Part shown: one piece after another, positions 38,808 through 46,570 of the stretch
How the letters are laid out: every line of letters starts with the position of its first letter
Numbering within the stretch: position 1 is the first letter of the stretch
Assembly (NCBI RefSeq): GCF_029893805.1
Contig: NZ_JARXYP010000002.1
Coordinates: 8,556,001 to 8,620,000 of the forward strand
Reading direction: 5' to 3'
Source: Streptomyces sp. SAI-135
GTDB lineage: Bacteria; Actinomycetota; Actinomycetes; Streptomycetales; Streptomycetaceae
DNA: 64,000 bases
Notes under the pieces: generated by a model
The model's database searches: none
What the model saw: the letters and a program-made list of their open reading frames with translations, nothing else
What the model was told of the DNA's origin: nothing
Made by a program: the position numbers and the translations under genes

Positions 38808-38895
38808 GAGTCCCAGTCAGTCCTCGGCCCGCCACGTGTGCCCCGCACATGTGTCGCCCGCGGCCGGACACCCCTACTTCTCCGATGGGAAACCC

Positions 38896-40515
38896 ATGAG
38901 ACGACTTCTGACTGTCCTCGCGGCCGGCGTGCCGCTGGCCGCGGCGGTGTACTTGCCAACCGCCTCGGCGGAGACCAAGGACGCCTCCGCCCCCACCACC
39001 TCCGCCTGCTCGGCGCCCTCCGTGAAGGCCCCGGCCGGCACGGAGGTGGAGTCCGTGACGGCACTCGCCCGGGAGGGCGGCACCATCGCCGGTACCGGAG
39101 CCCTCGGCGGTTCGGTCTCCGGCGTTCCCGCCTACTGCGAGGTCACGGTCACCCTCACCCACCCCGGGGACAACGACCACGCCAAGGTGCGGACCTGGCT
39201 GCCCGTCGCCGGCTGGAACGGCCGCTTCCAGGGGCTTGGCGGCGCCGCCTACCTCGCCGGCGACAACAACGTCGGCCTGGGCACCGCGGTCAAGAGCGGC
39301 TACGCCGCCGTCAGCACCGACGCCGGTGTCGGCGACGCCCTCGACACGAGCTGGGCGCTGGACAGCGAAGGACGGGTCAACACAGCCCTGCTGGAGAACT
39401 TCGCCTCCCGCTCCCAGCACGAGGCGGCCGTCGTCGGCAAGGAGGTCGTCGACGCCGTCTACGGCAAGCGTCCGTCGTACTCCTACTTCACCGGCTGCTC
39501 CACCGGTGGCCGCCAGGGCTACATGGAGGCCCAGCGTCACCCCGACGACTACGACGGCATCCTCGCCGACGCGCCCGCCGTCAACTGGGACGAGTTCGAA
39601 GTCGCCACCCTGTGGCCGCAGATCGTCATGAACAACGAGAAGACCTACCCGTCACAGTGTGAGTTCACGGCCTTCACCAACGCCGCTGTCAGGGCCTGCG
39701 ACTCCCTCGACGGCGTCAAGGACGGCCTGGTCGACGACGCCTCCCGGTGCGACTTCGACCCACGCCGGCTCATCGGCACGAAGATCCTGTGCGAGGGCAG
39801 GGAGTTGACCGTCACAGCGGCCGACGCCACCGTCGTACGCAAGATATGGGACGGTCCGCGCACCGCCTCCGGCAAGAGGCTCTGGTACGGCGTCCCCGTC
39901 GGCGCCGACATCTGGGCCCTGGCCGCGCACACCGACCCCGACGCCGGCGGCAACGTCGTCGGTTCGCCGTTCCCGGTTCCCGCCGCCTGGCTCAAGCTCT
40001 GGGTGGCGAAGGACCCGTCCCTCGACCTCTCCACGATCACCTACAGCCGGTTCGCGCAGTTGTTCCAGCAGTCCCGGGCCGAGTACGACAAGGTCATCGG
40101 CACCGACGACCCGGACCTCTCCGACTTCCGCAAGTCCGGCGGCAAGCTGCTCACCTGGCACGGCGAAGCCGACCAGTACATCCCCACCCAGGGCACCGTG
40201 CAGTACCGCCAGAAGGTCGAACGGGAGCTGGGCGGCACCAAGAAGGCCGACGACTTCTACCGTCTCTTCCTCGCGCCGGGCACCGACCACTGCGGTCTCA
40301 ACGGCCTCGACGGCTCCGCGGACGGCCTCGCCGCACTGACCGCCTGGGTCGAGCACGGCAAGGCTCCCAGGACCCTGCCGGCCACCTTGGTCAACGACCA
40401 GGGGCAGAACGTCTCCCGCGACCTGTGCAGCTACCCGCAGGTGTCCCGCTACAAGGGCCACGGCGATCCTGCCGTCGCCTCCAGCTTCACGTGCGTCTCC
40501 CCGCCCCGGCGCTGA
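38896..40515 (+). CDS. Secreted tannase/feruloyl esterase family protein
   Basis: A 539-residue exported esterase. The signal peptide is MRRLLTVLAAGVPLAAAVYL, cleaved near ASA-ET (about residue 26). The catalytic Ser is in TGCSTGGRQGY (about residue 204), the Asp in TWHGEADQYIPT (about 424), and the His in GTDHCGLNG (about 467). The Cys next to the Ser and the Cys next to the His form the CS-D-HC disulfide that defines tannases. Substrates are gallate, ferulate or related aromatic esters; which one is not visible. It is followed by a small membrane protein gene at 40 bases. The operator at 38787 precedes it. Confidence 0.9.
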   Translation: MRRLLTVLAAGVPLAAAVYLPTASAETKDASAPTTSACSAPSVKAPAGTEVESVTALAREGGTIAGTGALGGSVSGVPAYCEVTVTLTHPGDNDHAKVRTWLPVAGWNGRFQGLGGAAYLAGDNNVGLGTAVKSGYAAVSTDAGVGDALDTSWALDSEGRVNTALLENFASRSQHEAAVVGKEVVDAVYGKRPSYSYFTGCSTGGRQGYMEAQRHPDDYDGILADAPAVNWDEFEVATLWPQIVMNNEKTYPSQCEFTAFTNAAVRACDSLDGVKDGLVDDASRCDFDPRRLIGTKILCEGRELTVTAADATVVRKIWDGPRTASGKRLWYGVPVGADIWALAAHTDPDAGGNVVGSPFPVPAAWLKLWVAKDPSLDLSTITYSRFAQLFQQSRAEYDKVIGTDDPDLSDFRKSGGKLLTWHGEADQYIPTQGTVQYRQKVERELGGTKKADDFYRLFLAPGTDHCGLNGLDGSADGLAALTAWVEHGKAPRTLPATLVNDQGQNVSRDLCSYPQVSRYKGHGDPAVASSFTCVSPPRR

Positions 40516-40555
40516 CCCGCCGAACGACGAACGACCTGAGAAAGGCCGAACTCCC

Positions 40556-41146
40556 ATGAGCACCCGGACATCGACCCCCGCGCCGACGGTGGCCACGGAC
40601 GAACGCTCCTCCCTGCTGAGGCTGTACCTGAGCCGAGGCGTCCTGGCCCTGGCCTGGGCCCTGGCGTTCGCCGGAGCGCACGAGGACGTCGACGCCGTGG
40701 CGATCACACTCCTGGTCGCCTATCCGCTGATCGACGCCGTGTCCTCGCTGCTCGACCACCGGGCCGCACCGAACGGCCCCGAGCGCCGGGTCATCGCGTT
40801 CAACGGTGTGCTCAGCACGCTCGCCGCCGTCGCCCTCGGCATCGCCGGTGCCGAGGGTGTGGCGTCCGTGCTCCACGTGTTCGGCGCCTGGGCGATCGTC
40901 TCCGGAGCCGCCCAGGTCATCGTCGGACTACGGCGGCGCGGTCCCGAACTGGGCAAGCAGTGGCCGACCCTGATCTCGGGCGGACTGTCCTTCCTCGTCG
41001 GCATCACCTACAACATCCAGGCCGCGGGCGACAATCCGTCCCTCGACGTGCTGTCGGTGTACGCCACGGGCGGCGGTGTGTGGTTCATCCTCCAGGCGCT
41101 GCTGCTGGGCCGGAAGTCCCGCCGGCTCCGCACCCGGACCACGTGA
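40556..41146 (+). CDS. DUF308-like small membrane protein
   Basis: A 196-residue integral membrane protein. It has about six TM segments in pairs: SRGVLALAWALAFAGA, AITLLVAYPLIDAVSSLL, AFNGVLSTLAAVALGIAGA, VFGAWAIVSGAAQVIVGL, then LISGGLSFLVGITYNIQ and VWFILQALLLG. This is the HdeD/DUF308 layout, whose function is unknown (acid-stress links exist in enterobacteria). The gene begins 40 bases past the tannase stop codon and ends at a strong terminator, so the two probably form one transcript. Confidence 0.8.
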   Translation: MSTRTSTPAPTVATDERSSLLRLYLSRGVLALAWALAFAGAHEDVDAVAITLLVAYPLIDAVSSLLDHRAAPNGPERRVIAFNGVLSTLAAVALGIAGAEGVASVLHVFGAWAIVSGAAQVIVGLRRRGPELGKQWPTLISGGLSFLVGITYNIQAAGDNPSLDVLSVYATGGGVWFILQALLLGRKSRRLRTRTT

Positions 41147-41168
41147 CCTGCTCCCCTCCCGCCCTGTC

Positions 41169-41195
41169 GCCCCGCGGCCTTCTCGGCCGCGGGGC
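41169..41195 (+). terminator. Hairpin terminator
   Basis: A perfect 11 bp stem (GCCCCGCGGCC / GGCCGCGGGGC) with a TTCTC loop and a GTT-rich start of tail, 22 bases past the DUF308-like stop codon. Confidence 0.85.
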
Positions 41196-41497
41196 GTTGT
41201 GCGTTGCGGGGTCCATCGGTGTGCGTCGGGGTCCATCGGTTTGTGTCGGACGACCGTCTCAGTGGGCGCGGGTCCCGCCGCCATGCGTGCCTGAGGCGCG
41301 GTCGCGCGGTCGCGCGGTGGCGGGGAGGGGCACGGCCCTCACTATGTCAGGGAGTTCTACGGATGGGCGAGAGAGCCGCATCTCAGGCAAGTCGGGCCAC
41401 AACTCGGCTTGTACCAAGGCGAGTTGGGGCACGATTCGGCCCCCTGCACGCAGAGCGTGGGGTGAGGCAGGCACGGCCCTTTCAGTGCAAGCGGAAC
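41196..41497. other. Gene-free region with a 20 bp tandem repeat
   Basis: Two 20-base units at 41207-41226 and 41227-41246 share CGGGGTCCATCGGT and differ at two positions. A short CGCGGTCG repeat lies at 41297-41316. The rest has no supported gene on either strand and probably represents decayed DNA next to the chimeric pseudogene. Confidence 0.5.
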
Positions 41498-41945
41498 TCA
41501 GTTGTCGCTGTTGAGGATGGTCAGCACCCGAAGCACCTCCAGGTAGATGCACACCAGCGTCAGGGTGAGGCCGAACGCCGACAGCCATGCCCCCTCGCGC
41601 GGCGCGCCGTACGCGACGGCGTCCTCGACCTGCTTGAAGTCCAGGGCGGGGAAGGCCGCACCGAGCAGGACGCCGACGACACCGAAGGCGACCAGGGCCG
41701 CGCCTACGGCGATGCCGTATGACCGGCTGAGGTTCGCCTCGTCGACGGGGAGCGGGAGCCAGGACGGGAGGTCCGTGAGGGCCACGGTGCCGAGTGTCGT
41801 CGCGGTGCGGACGACGACGTCGTCCATGGTCACCGACGTGCCGGCGGGGGTGGAGGCGCGGACGCGGCCCTGTTCGAGGCGGGTGCAGTAGTCGACGCTG
41901 ATGGCGGCGAGTGCGGCGACTTCTTCGCCGCGCACTCCGGTGGAA
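41498..41945 (-). pseudogene. Chimera of an MmyB-like fragment and a deleted Bax-inhibitor-1 gene
   Basis: From ATG 41827 the frame reads DDVVVRTATTLGTVALTDLP, then LSRSYGIAVGAALVAF. It jumps to GAAFPALDFKQVEDAV and ends EGAWLSAFGLTLTLVCIYLE. These are the start and end of a Bax-inhibitor-1/YccA-family membrane protein with the middle TM helices (well over 100 residues) deleted. Upstream, in the same open frame, lies EEVAALAAISVDYCTRLEQG, an HTH piece nearly identical to the MmyB-like regulator at 14513-15391. A degenerate trace of that gene's N-terminus (YARRARRKAPRARGAGVG) precedes it. It is probably nonfunctional. Confidence 0.75.
41849..41941. repeat. 93 bp copy of an MmyB-like gene segment (15188-15280)
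   Basis: The segments align without gaps, with three mismatches in 93 bases. The orientation relative to the minus strand is the same in both places. It marks a partial duplication of the XRE recognition helices. Confidence 0.9.
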
Positions 41946-42186
41946 CCCACACCCGCCCCCCGCGCTCTCGGTGCCTTTCTGCGGGCCCGCCGGGCATAAC
42001 TGGACCCCCGGCGGTACGGCCTGGCCGCCACCGACTCCGTCCGCCGGGTTGTGAGGGGGCAGGATCCTTCCCAGGCAGAAACCTGCCTCTCCCGCGGACG
42101 GGACGGACGGCGGATGGTGGATGTGTGCCCGGCGGGGACCGGGTGCTTCCGGACTTCGTCCCTCATGTCTCTCAGGAGTGTTCTCC

Positions 42187-43107
42187 ATGTCCTTCACCCA
42201 TGTCAGCTTCGACAGCGCCGGCATCCGGATCGCCGCCCACCTCCACAGCCCCGACACCCCGGCCACCGGCCCCCGTCCTGCGCTGGTGGTCGGCCACCCC
42301 GGGACCGGGGTGAAGGAACAGACCTCCGGCACCTACGCGGCGCTGATGGCCGAGCGCGGATTCGTCACCCTCGCCTTCGACGCCGCCCACCAGGGCGAGT
42401 CGGGCGGTCTGCCCCGCGGCCTGGAGGACCCCGCCCAGCGCATCGAGGACTTCAAGGCCGCCGTCTCCTACCTCACCACCCGGGAGGAGGTGGATCCCGA
42501 GCGCATCGGCCTGCTCGGCATCTGCGCCTCCGGCGGCTACTCGCTGGCCGCCACCGGCGGCGACCACCGCGTCAAGGCCGTCGCCACGGTCTGCACCGCC
42601 GAGCCCGCCCGCCAGTTCCGCTTCGGCGCCGACGGCTCCCAGGACCCGGCCGTCTTCCAGGCCCTGTTGGACGCAGCCGCCCAGGCCCGCACCCGGGCGG
42701 CCAGCGGCGAGGACCCGGGCGTGCTGACAATGTTCCCCGACACCGCCGAGGAGGCGGGGGCCCTGGGCGGCGAGCACGGTATCGAGGGCTGGGAGTACTA
42801 CTGCGGCCCGCGGGGTTGTCACGAGCGGTCCGCGAAGTTCCTCACCTGGGACAGTGTCGACAAGATGGCCTCCAGTGACGTCTTCCGTGCCGTCCCCCTC
42901 ATCGGCCCCCGCCCCATGCTGCAGATCATCGGCGAGCGCGCGGTGACCGCGTGGATGGCGATCGAGGCCCACCAGGCGGGCACCGGCCCCAAGGAGCTCC
43001 ACCGCATCCCCGGCGCCAGCCATGTCGACCTCTACGACAAGCGCGAGTACATCGACCCGGCCGTCGAGAAGCTCACCGCCTACTTCACCGCCCACCTCGA
43101 GAAGTGA
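42187..43107 (+). CDS. Alpha/beta hydrolase (YcjY / dienelactone-hydrolase-like)
   Basis: A 306-residue cytoplasmic hydrolase. The oxyanion region is PALVVGHPGTGVKEQTSGTY, the nucleophile elbow is RIGLLGICASGGYSLAA with Cys as probable nucleophile (G-I-C-A-S-G), and the base is His in PGASHVDLYDK (about residue 282). A mobile lid follows (EYYCGPRGCHERSAKFLTW). The Cys elbow recalls dienelactone hydrolases. AGGAG lies eight bases upstream of ATG 42187. The MmyB/Bax pseudogene is divergent from it, so it may once have been paired with an MmyB-like regulator, as is the hydrolase at 15498. Confidence 0.87.
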   Translation: MSFTHVSFDSAGIRIAAHLHSPDTPATGPRPALVVGHPGTGVKEQTSGTYAALMAERGFVTLAFDAAHQGESGGLPRGLEDPAQRIEDFKAAVSYLTTREEVDPERIGLLGICASGGYSLAATGGDHRVKAVATVCTAEPARQFRFGADGSQDPAVFQALLDAAAQARTRAASGEDPGVLTMFPDTAEEAGALGGEHGIEGWEYYCGPRGCHERSAKFLTWDSVDKMASSDVFRAVPLIGPRPMLQIIGERAVTAWMAIEAHQAGTGPKELHRIPGASHVDLYDKREYIDPAVEKLTAYFTAHLEK

Positions 43108-43141
43108 CCGGCTGAGCAGCGGATAGACACGTGCGGGAGGG

Positions 43142-43567
43142 TCACTTCGCCCGGAGCGGCCCCGCAAAGGACTTGCGCAGCGATCCGGAGGCCAGGGGCA
43201 GGAGCGAGGCGAGCACCCTGCCCTTGACGGTGCTCGGCTCCCGCGTCAGTTCGACGTCGACCCGGGTGCCGTCCCCCTCGGGGGTCATCCTGAACACCCA
43301 GCCACCGCCGGCTCCGAAGAGCTTGGAGTCCAGGGTGGTGACGGTGACCCTGTCACCGGCGGGCCCCCACTCGTAGCGCGCCCGCTCCCAGGCGGGCGCG
43401 GTCCCCTCAGTGACCTCGGCCCAGGTGTCACCGAGGGCATGGACCTCGAAGTGCTCGGCGTCGATCGTGGGCCAGGCCTGGGGCCGGGAGGGGCCGAAGT
43501 CGGTGAGCACCCCGAGCACGTCCTTGGGGGCGAGCTGGGAGACGAGGTGGAAGCGTACGACTGCCAT
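43142..43567 (-). CDS. SRPBCC-family protein
   Basis: A 141-residue START-like protein: VRFHLVSQLAPKDVLGVLTDFGP at the start, AWPTIDAEHFEVHALGDTWAEVTEG in the middle, and GGGWVFRMTPEGDGTRVDVELTREP followed by a C-terminal helix (GSLRKSFAGPLRAK). It forms a hydrophobic ligand-binding cup; ligand and activity are unknown. Two operator sites of the GTCACC-N9-GGTGAC type lie 19 and 61 bases upstream of ATG 43567, the same double arrangement as at the Ohr gene. It is convergent with the alpha/beta hydrolase gene. Confidence 0.85.
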   Translation of the reverse strand: MAVVRFHLVSQLAPKDVLGVLTDFGPSRPQAWPTIDAEHFEVHALGDTWAEVTEGTAPAWERARYEWGPAGDRVTVTTLDSKLFGAGGGWVFRMTPEGDGTRVDVELTREPSTVKGRVLASLLPLASGSLRKSFAGPLRAK

Positions 43568-43586
43568 GGGGTGTCCTCACCGGGAA

Positions 43587-43607
43587 GTAACCGTTCTGAA
43601 TGGTGAC
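43587..43607. promoter_or_regulatory. Operator GTAACC-N9-GGTGAC (one mismatch), proximal SRPBCC site
   Basis: Arms at 43587-43592 and 43602-43607 flank the centre GTTCTGAAT. It lies 19 bases upstream of the SRPBCC start. Confidence 0.75.
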
Positions 43608-43628
43608 GCGAGATTCCCATGCGGTCTC

Positions 43629-43649
43629 GTCACCTGTCAAGGCGGTTAC
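43629..43649. promoter_or_regulatory. Operator GTCACC-N9-GGTTAC (one mismatch), distal SRPBCC site
   Basis: Arms at 43629-43634 and 43644-43649 flank the centre TGTCAAGGC. It lies exactly 42 bp from the proximal site, matching the 41 bp pair at the Ohr gene. Confidence 0.75.
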
Positions 43650-43704
43650 TTCCAGGGTGGCTGCGCGACGTGACCCTCCTCACCGCAGGCCCTCGTGAGT
43701 CGAC

Positions 43705-43755
43705 AAGAGGCCGCTGGCCTCTTATCGTCGACTCATAAGATTCCAGCGGCCTCTT
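43705..43755. promoter_or_regulatory. 51 bp concentric double palindrome upstream of the SDR gene
   Basis: The outer arms are perfect 13-mers, AAGAGGCCGCTGG (43705-43717) and CCAGCGGCCTCTT (43743-43755). The inner arms TCTTAT (43720-43725) and ATAAGA (43735-43740) flank nine bases. Both dyads share the centre 43730. The element is probably the operator of the TetR gene downstream of the SDR gene, though a role in DNA structure is possible. Confidence 0.8.
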
Positions 43756-43827
43756 AAAAGTGGGTGCCCTGGTCGAACCCCGCGTGTGCACACGTGTGCA
43801 GCGCTCATGAGAGACAGAGGCAACCCC

Positions 43828-44646
43828 ATGAACAGGACCTGGCTGATCACCGGAAGCTCCCGCGGACTGGGCCGCGCCCTCGCCGAGGCCGTCCTGGAGG
43901 CCGGAAACACCCTGGTCGCCACCGCCCGGCGCACGGAGACCCTGAAGGACCTCGCCGCCACCTACGGGGACCGGGTCCGCCTGGTGCCCCTGGACGTGAC
44001 CGACCCCGCCGCCGCCCGGAGGGCCGTACAGGCCGCCGTGGAGGCGTTCGGGCGGCTCGACGTCGTCGTGAACAACGCCGGTTACGCCGACATGGCCGCC
44101 ATCGAGGACACGTCCGAGCAGGCTTTCCGCGACCAGATCGAGGCCAACCTGTTCGGCGTGGTGAACGTCTCCCGGGCCGCCCTGCCGGTGCTGCGCGAGC
44201 AGGGGGCCGGGCACATCATCCAGATCTCCTCCGTCGGAGGCCGGGTCGGCGTTCCCGGCCTGGGGGCCTATCAGACGGCGAAGTGGGCGGTGGGCGGCTT
44301 CTCCGAGGTCCTGGCCCAGGAGGTGGCCCCCCTCGGCATCAGGGTCACCGTCGCCGAGCCGGGCGGCATGCGCACCGACTGGGCCGGCTCCTCCATGGCC
44401 ACCCCGCCGGTCAGCGCACCGTACGAGGTGGTCGTGGGCGGCGCCGTCGCCGCCATCCGTGAGGCGGACGGCAAGCAGCCCGGCGACCCGGACCGCATCT
44501 CCCGCATCCTGCTGGACGTCGTGGAGGCCGAGGAACCGCCGCTGCGGCTGCTGCTCGGCAAGGACGCCGTCGCCGTGGCGCAGGACATGGCCGACCGGCT
44601 CGCAGCCCAGGACGCCCAGTGGCGCGCGGTGAGCGAGGCCGCCTGA
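43828..44646 (+). CDS. Short-chain dehydrogenase/reductase (SDR)
   Basis: A 272-residue classical SDR. The cofactor motif is TWLITGSSRGLGRALAEAVL (TGxxxGxG, residues about 7-14), followed by VVNNAGYADMAAIED (NNAG). The catalytic residues are Ser in IIQISSVGGRVG (about 139) and Tyr-Gln-Thr-Ala-Lys (Tyr about 152, Lys about 156). The Arg after the first strand (ATARRTE) favours NADP(H). It acts on an unknown alcohol or ketone in the cytoplasm. AGAGG lies upstream of ATG 43828. A TetR gene follows in the same direction about 100 bases on, after a hairpin. Confidence 0.93.
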   Translation: MNRTWLITGSSRGLGRALAEAVLEAGNTLVATARRTETLKDLAATYGDRVRLVPLDVTDPAAARRAVQAAVEAFGRLDVVVNNAGYADMAAIEDTSEQAFRDQIEANLFGVVNVSRAALPVLREQGAGHIIQISSVGGRVGVPGLGAYQTAKWAVGGFSEVLAQEVAPLGIRVTVAEPGGMRTDWAGSSMATPPVSAPYEVVVGGAVAAIREADGKQPGDPDRISRILLDVVEAEEPPLRLLLGKDAVAVAQDMADRLAAQDAQWRAVSEAA

Positions 44647-44660
44647 CTTGCGGCCCCGCG

Positions 44661-44689
44661 GCCCCGGACCCGGCGCGCTGGTCCGGGGC
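44661..44689 (+). terminator. Hairpin terminator after the SDR gene
   Basis: A perfect 10 bp stem (GCCCCGGACC / GGTCCGGGGC) with a 9-base loop, 14 bases past the SDR stop codon and 61 bases before the TetR start. Confidence 0.7.
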
Positions 44690-44750
44690 TTAGGGTTGCC
44701 GCAGGCGGCGCCGGGTGCCGGCCGCGAGAAGGACTTCCGGGGAAGCGACG

Positions 44751-45455
44751 ATGACTGACGAACGGCCGACGCAGTTCCAGCGTGCGCGCAGCGCCGAACA
44801 GCGTGAGATCCGCAAGCAGGCCATCCTCGACGCGGCGACACAGCTGCTGACCGAGCTGCCGGTCGCCGAGATCAGCCTGCGGGAGCTGAGCCGCCGGGTC
44901 GGACTGTCCAAGACCAACGTGGTGCGGTACTTCGAGACCCGGGAAGCGGTCTTCTTCGAACTCCTCAACCGGTCCCTGGCACAGTGGATCGAGGAGCTGC
45001 CCGCCGAACTCCCGCCCGCCGGGCCGGGGGGCACCGACTGGCCGGAGTCCGAGGCCGTGGCCGAGACCGACGTCGAGGCCGTCACCGACGCCCTGGCCCG
45101 GTCCCTGGCCCGCAGGTCGTTGCTGTGCGACCTGCTGAGCGCGCTGGGCACCGAGCTGGAGCGGAACATCTCCGCAGAGTCGGTCCGCGAGTTCAAGCTC
45201 GTCAACGTCCGGCTGCTGGGTGCGTTGGCCGAACTGCTGCGCGGCCGCATCACCACGCTGAGCCCGGCCGCGGCCCGCGAGCTGGTCTCCCTGACCGTCG
45301 TGTACACGGCCGGGCTCTGGCCGTTCGCCCACCCCTCTGCCGCCGTCAGCGAAGCCCAGCGGGACCCCGAACTCGCTGCTACGAAGGTCGACTTCGCCGC
45401 CCGACTCGGACGCATCCTGCACGTGACCGTGACCGGACTGCGCGCGCTCGGCTGA
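44751..45455 (+). CDS. TetR-family regulator
   Basis: A 234-residue TetR protein. The HTH region is REIRKQAILDAATQLLTELP, then VAEISLRELSRRVGLSKTNVVRYFETREAVFFE (about residues 17-70). The recognition segment S-KTNVVRYF is typical of a group in which the Phe/Tyr pair closes the helix. The long C-terminal domain (about 160 residues) has an acidic loop (ESEAVAETDVEAVTDALA). It probably controls the upstream SDR gene through the 51 bp palindrome at 43705. The ligand is unknown. Confidence 0.87.
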   Translation: MTDERPTQFQRARSAEQREIRKQAILDAATQLLTELPVAEISLRELSRRVGLSKTNVVRYFETREAVFFELLNRSLAQWIEELPAELPPAGPGGTDWPESEAVAETDVEAVTDALARSLARRSLLCDLLSALGTELERNISAESVREFKLVNVRLLGALAELLRGRITTLSPAAARELVSLTVVYTAGLWPFAHPSAAVSEAQRDPELAATKVDFAARLGRILHVTVTGLRALG

Positions 45456-45471
45456 CGCCCGCCTGCCCCCT

Positions 45472-46401
45472 TCAGCCTGCGAGTCGGCCCGCAAGGTGCA
45501 GCAGATCCGCCAGGTGCAGCACCCGTCCGTCGAATCCTGGAAGCGGGACATGGAGAGGCCGGGTCCAGCGGGCGGGGATGGCGTCCAGCCCGTAGTACGC
45601 CCCCGCGAGGCCGCCGGTCACCGCGGCGACCGTGTCCGTGTCACCGCCGAGGTCGATCGCCGCGCGTATCGCGTCTTCGAAGCCGGTGCTGGTGCGCAGG
45701 GCCCAGACGGCGGAGCCGAGGCAGGGCCAGACGGCTCCGTTGAACTCGGTCGCCTGGTCGGGGTGCCAGTCGGGCGCGAGGACGGTGGCGTAACGGCCGC
45801 GGTGGTCGGGGTGAACCCGCGCCAGGATGTCAGGGAGCGCGGCGAGGGGGTCGGCGTCCTCGAACGTGACGTGGACGAGCGCATGGAAGATCGCCGTCCC
45901 TTCCCAAGCCGCGCGGTCACCGTGGGTCAGGGCGGCGATCCTGCGCGCGGCGTCCATGGTGGCTTCCTGGCCGGCCGCAGCGAAGTGGACCGCGGAGGTC
46001 GATGCCCGCATCAAGGAGCCGTTTCCCGCCGCTCGTTGATTGACCTGGAAGTGGATCGCGGCGGCGAGGTCCCAGGGCATTCCGTTGGTCAGCACGTCCT
46101 CGGTCTGCAGGCCGATGTCCTTCGGTTCTGCCGCTGCCCACCGTTGGAAGCGGGCGAAGATGTCCGGCAGGTCCAGTCCGCCCCGCTCCAGCAGCGACTC
46201 CGCGACCAGGACGGCCATCTGCGTGTCGTCGGTCGCCTCGCCGGGGTCCCAGCCACCGCCGCCGCACATCTCGTCACCGGCACCGGACGCGGGAAACCGC
46301 GCGGTGAAGGCCCCCTGAGGTCCGAACTCGAAGGGTCCACCCAGCGCGTCACCCACCGCTGAGCCGACGATGACACCGGCCGCCCGCTGAAACCGCTCCA
46401 T
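45472..46401 (-). CDS. ADP-ribosylglycohydrolase (ARH/DraG family)
   Basis: A 309-residue enzyme. The metal- and ADP-ribose-binding motifs of the family are in order: GVIVGSAVGDALGGPFEFG (residues about 9-27), ATDDTQMAVLVAESL (about 55-69), NGSLMRAS (about 127-134), and DLGGDTDTVAAVTGGLAGAYYG near the C-terminus (about 252-273), whose Asp residues bind two Mg ions. It removes ADP-ribose from proteins or small molecules in the cytoplasm. The full length and all motifs suggest activity. It is convergent with the TetR gene, 16 bases away. Confidence 0.93.
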   Translation of the reverse strand: MERFQRAAGVIVGSAVGDALGGPFEFGPQGAFTARFPASGAGDEMCGGGGWDPGEATDDTQMAVLVAESLLERGGLDLPDIFARFQRWAAAEPKDIGLQTEDVLTNGMPWDLAAAIHFQVNQRAAGNGSLMRASTSAVHFAAAGQEATMDAARRIAALTHGDRAAWEGTAIFHALVHVTFEDADPLAALPDILARVHPDHRGRYATVLAPDWHPDQATEFNGAVWPCLGSAVWALRTSTGFEDAIRAAIDLGGDTDTVAAVTGGLAGAYYGLDAIPARWTRPLHVPLPGFDGRVLHLADLLHLAGRLAG

Positions 46402-46570
46402 CGACGCAGGTTATCCGTGCCGTGCAGGTGACCGCGGCCCGCATGGTCCTGCTGCGCCCCGGCCACCGGCGGCGAGCCGACGAACGCCGCGCGTGCCGGC
46501 GCCGCCGGTGACATCCGGGCCCTTCGCGCGAGAGCGATGAGATCAGGCGCCGGAACAGGTCTGCCCTGAC

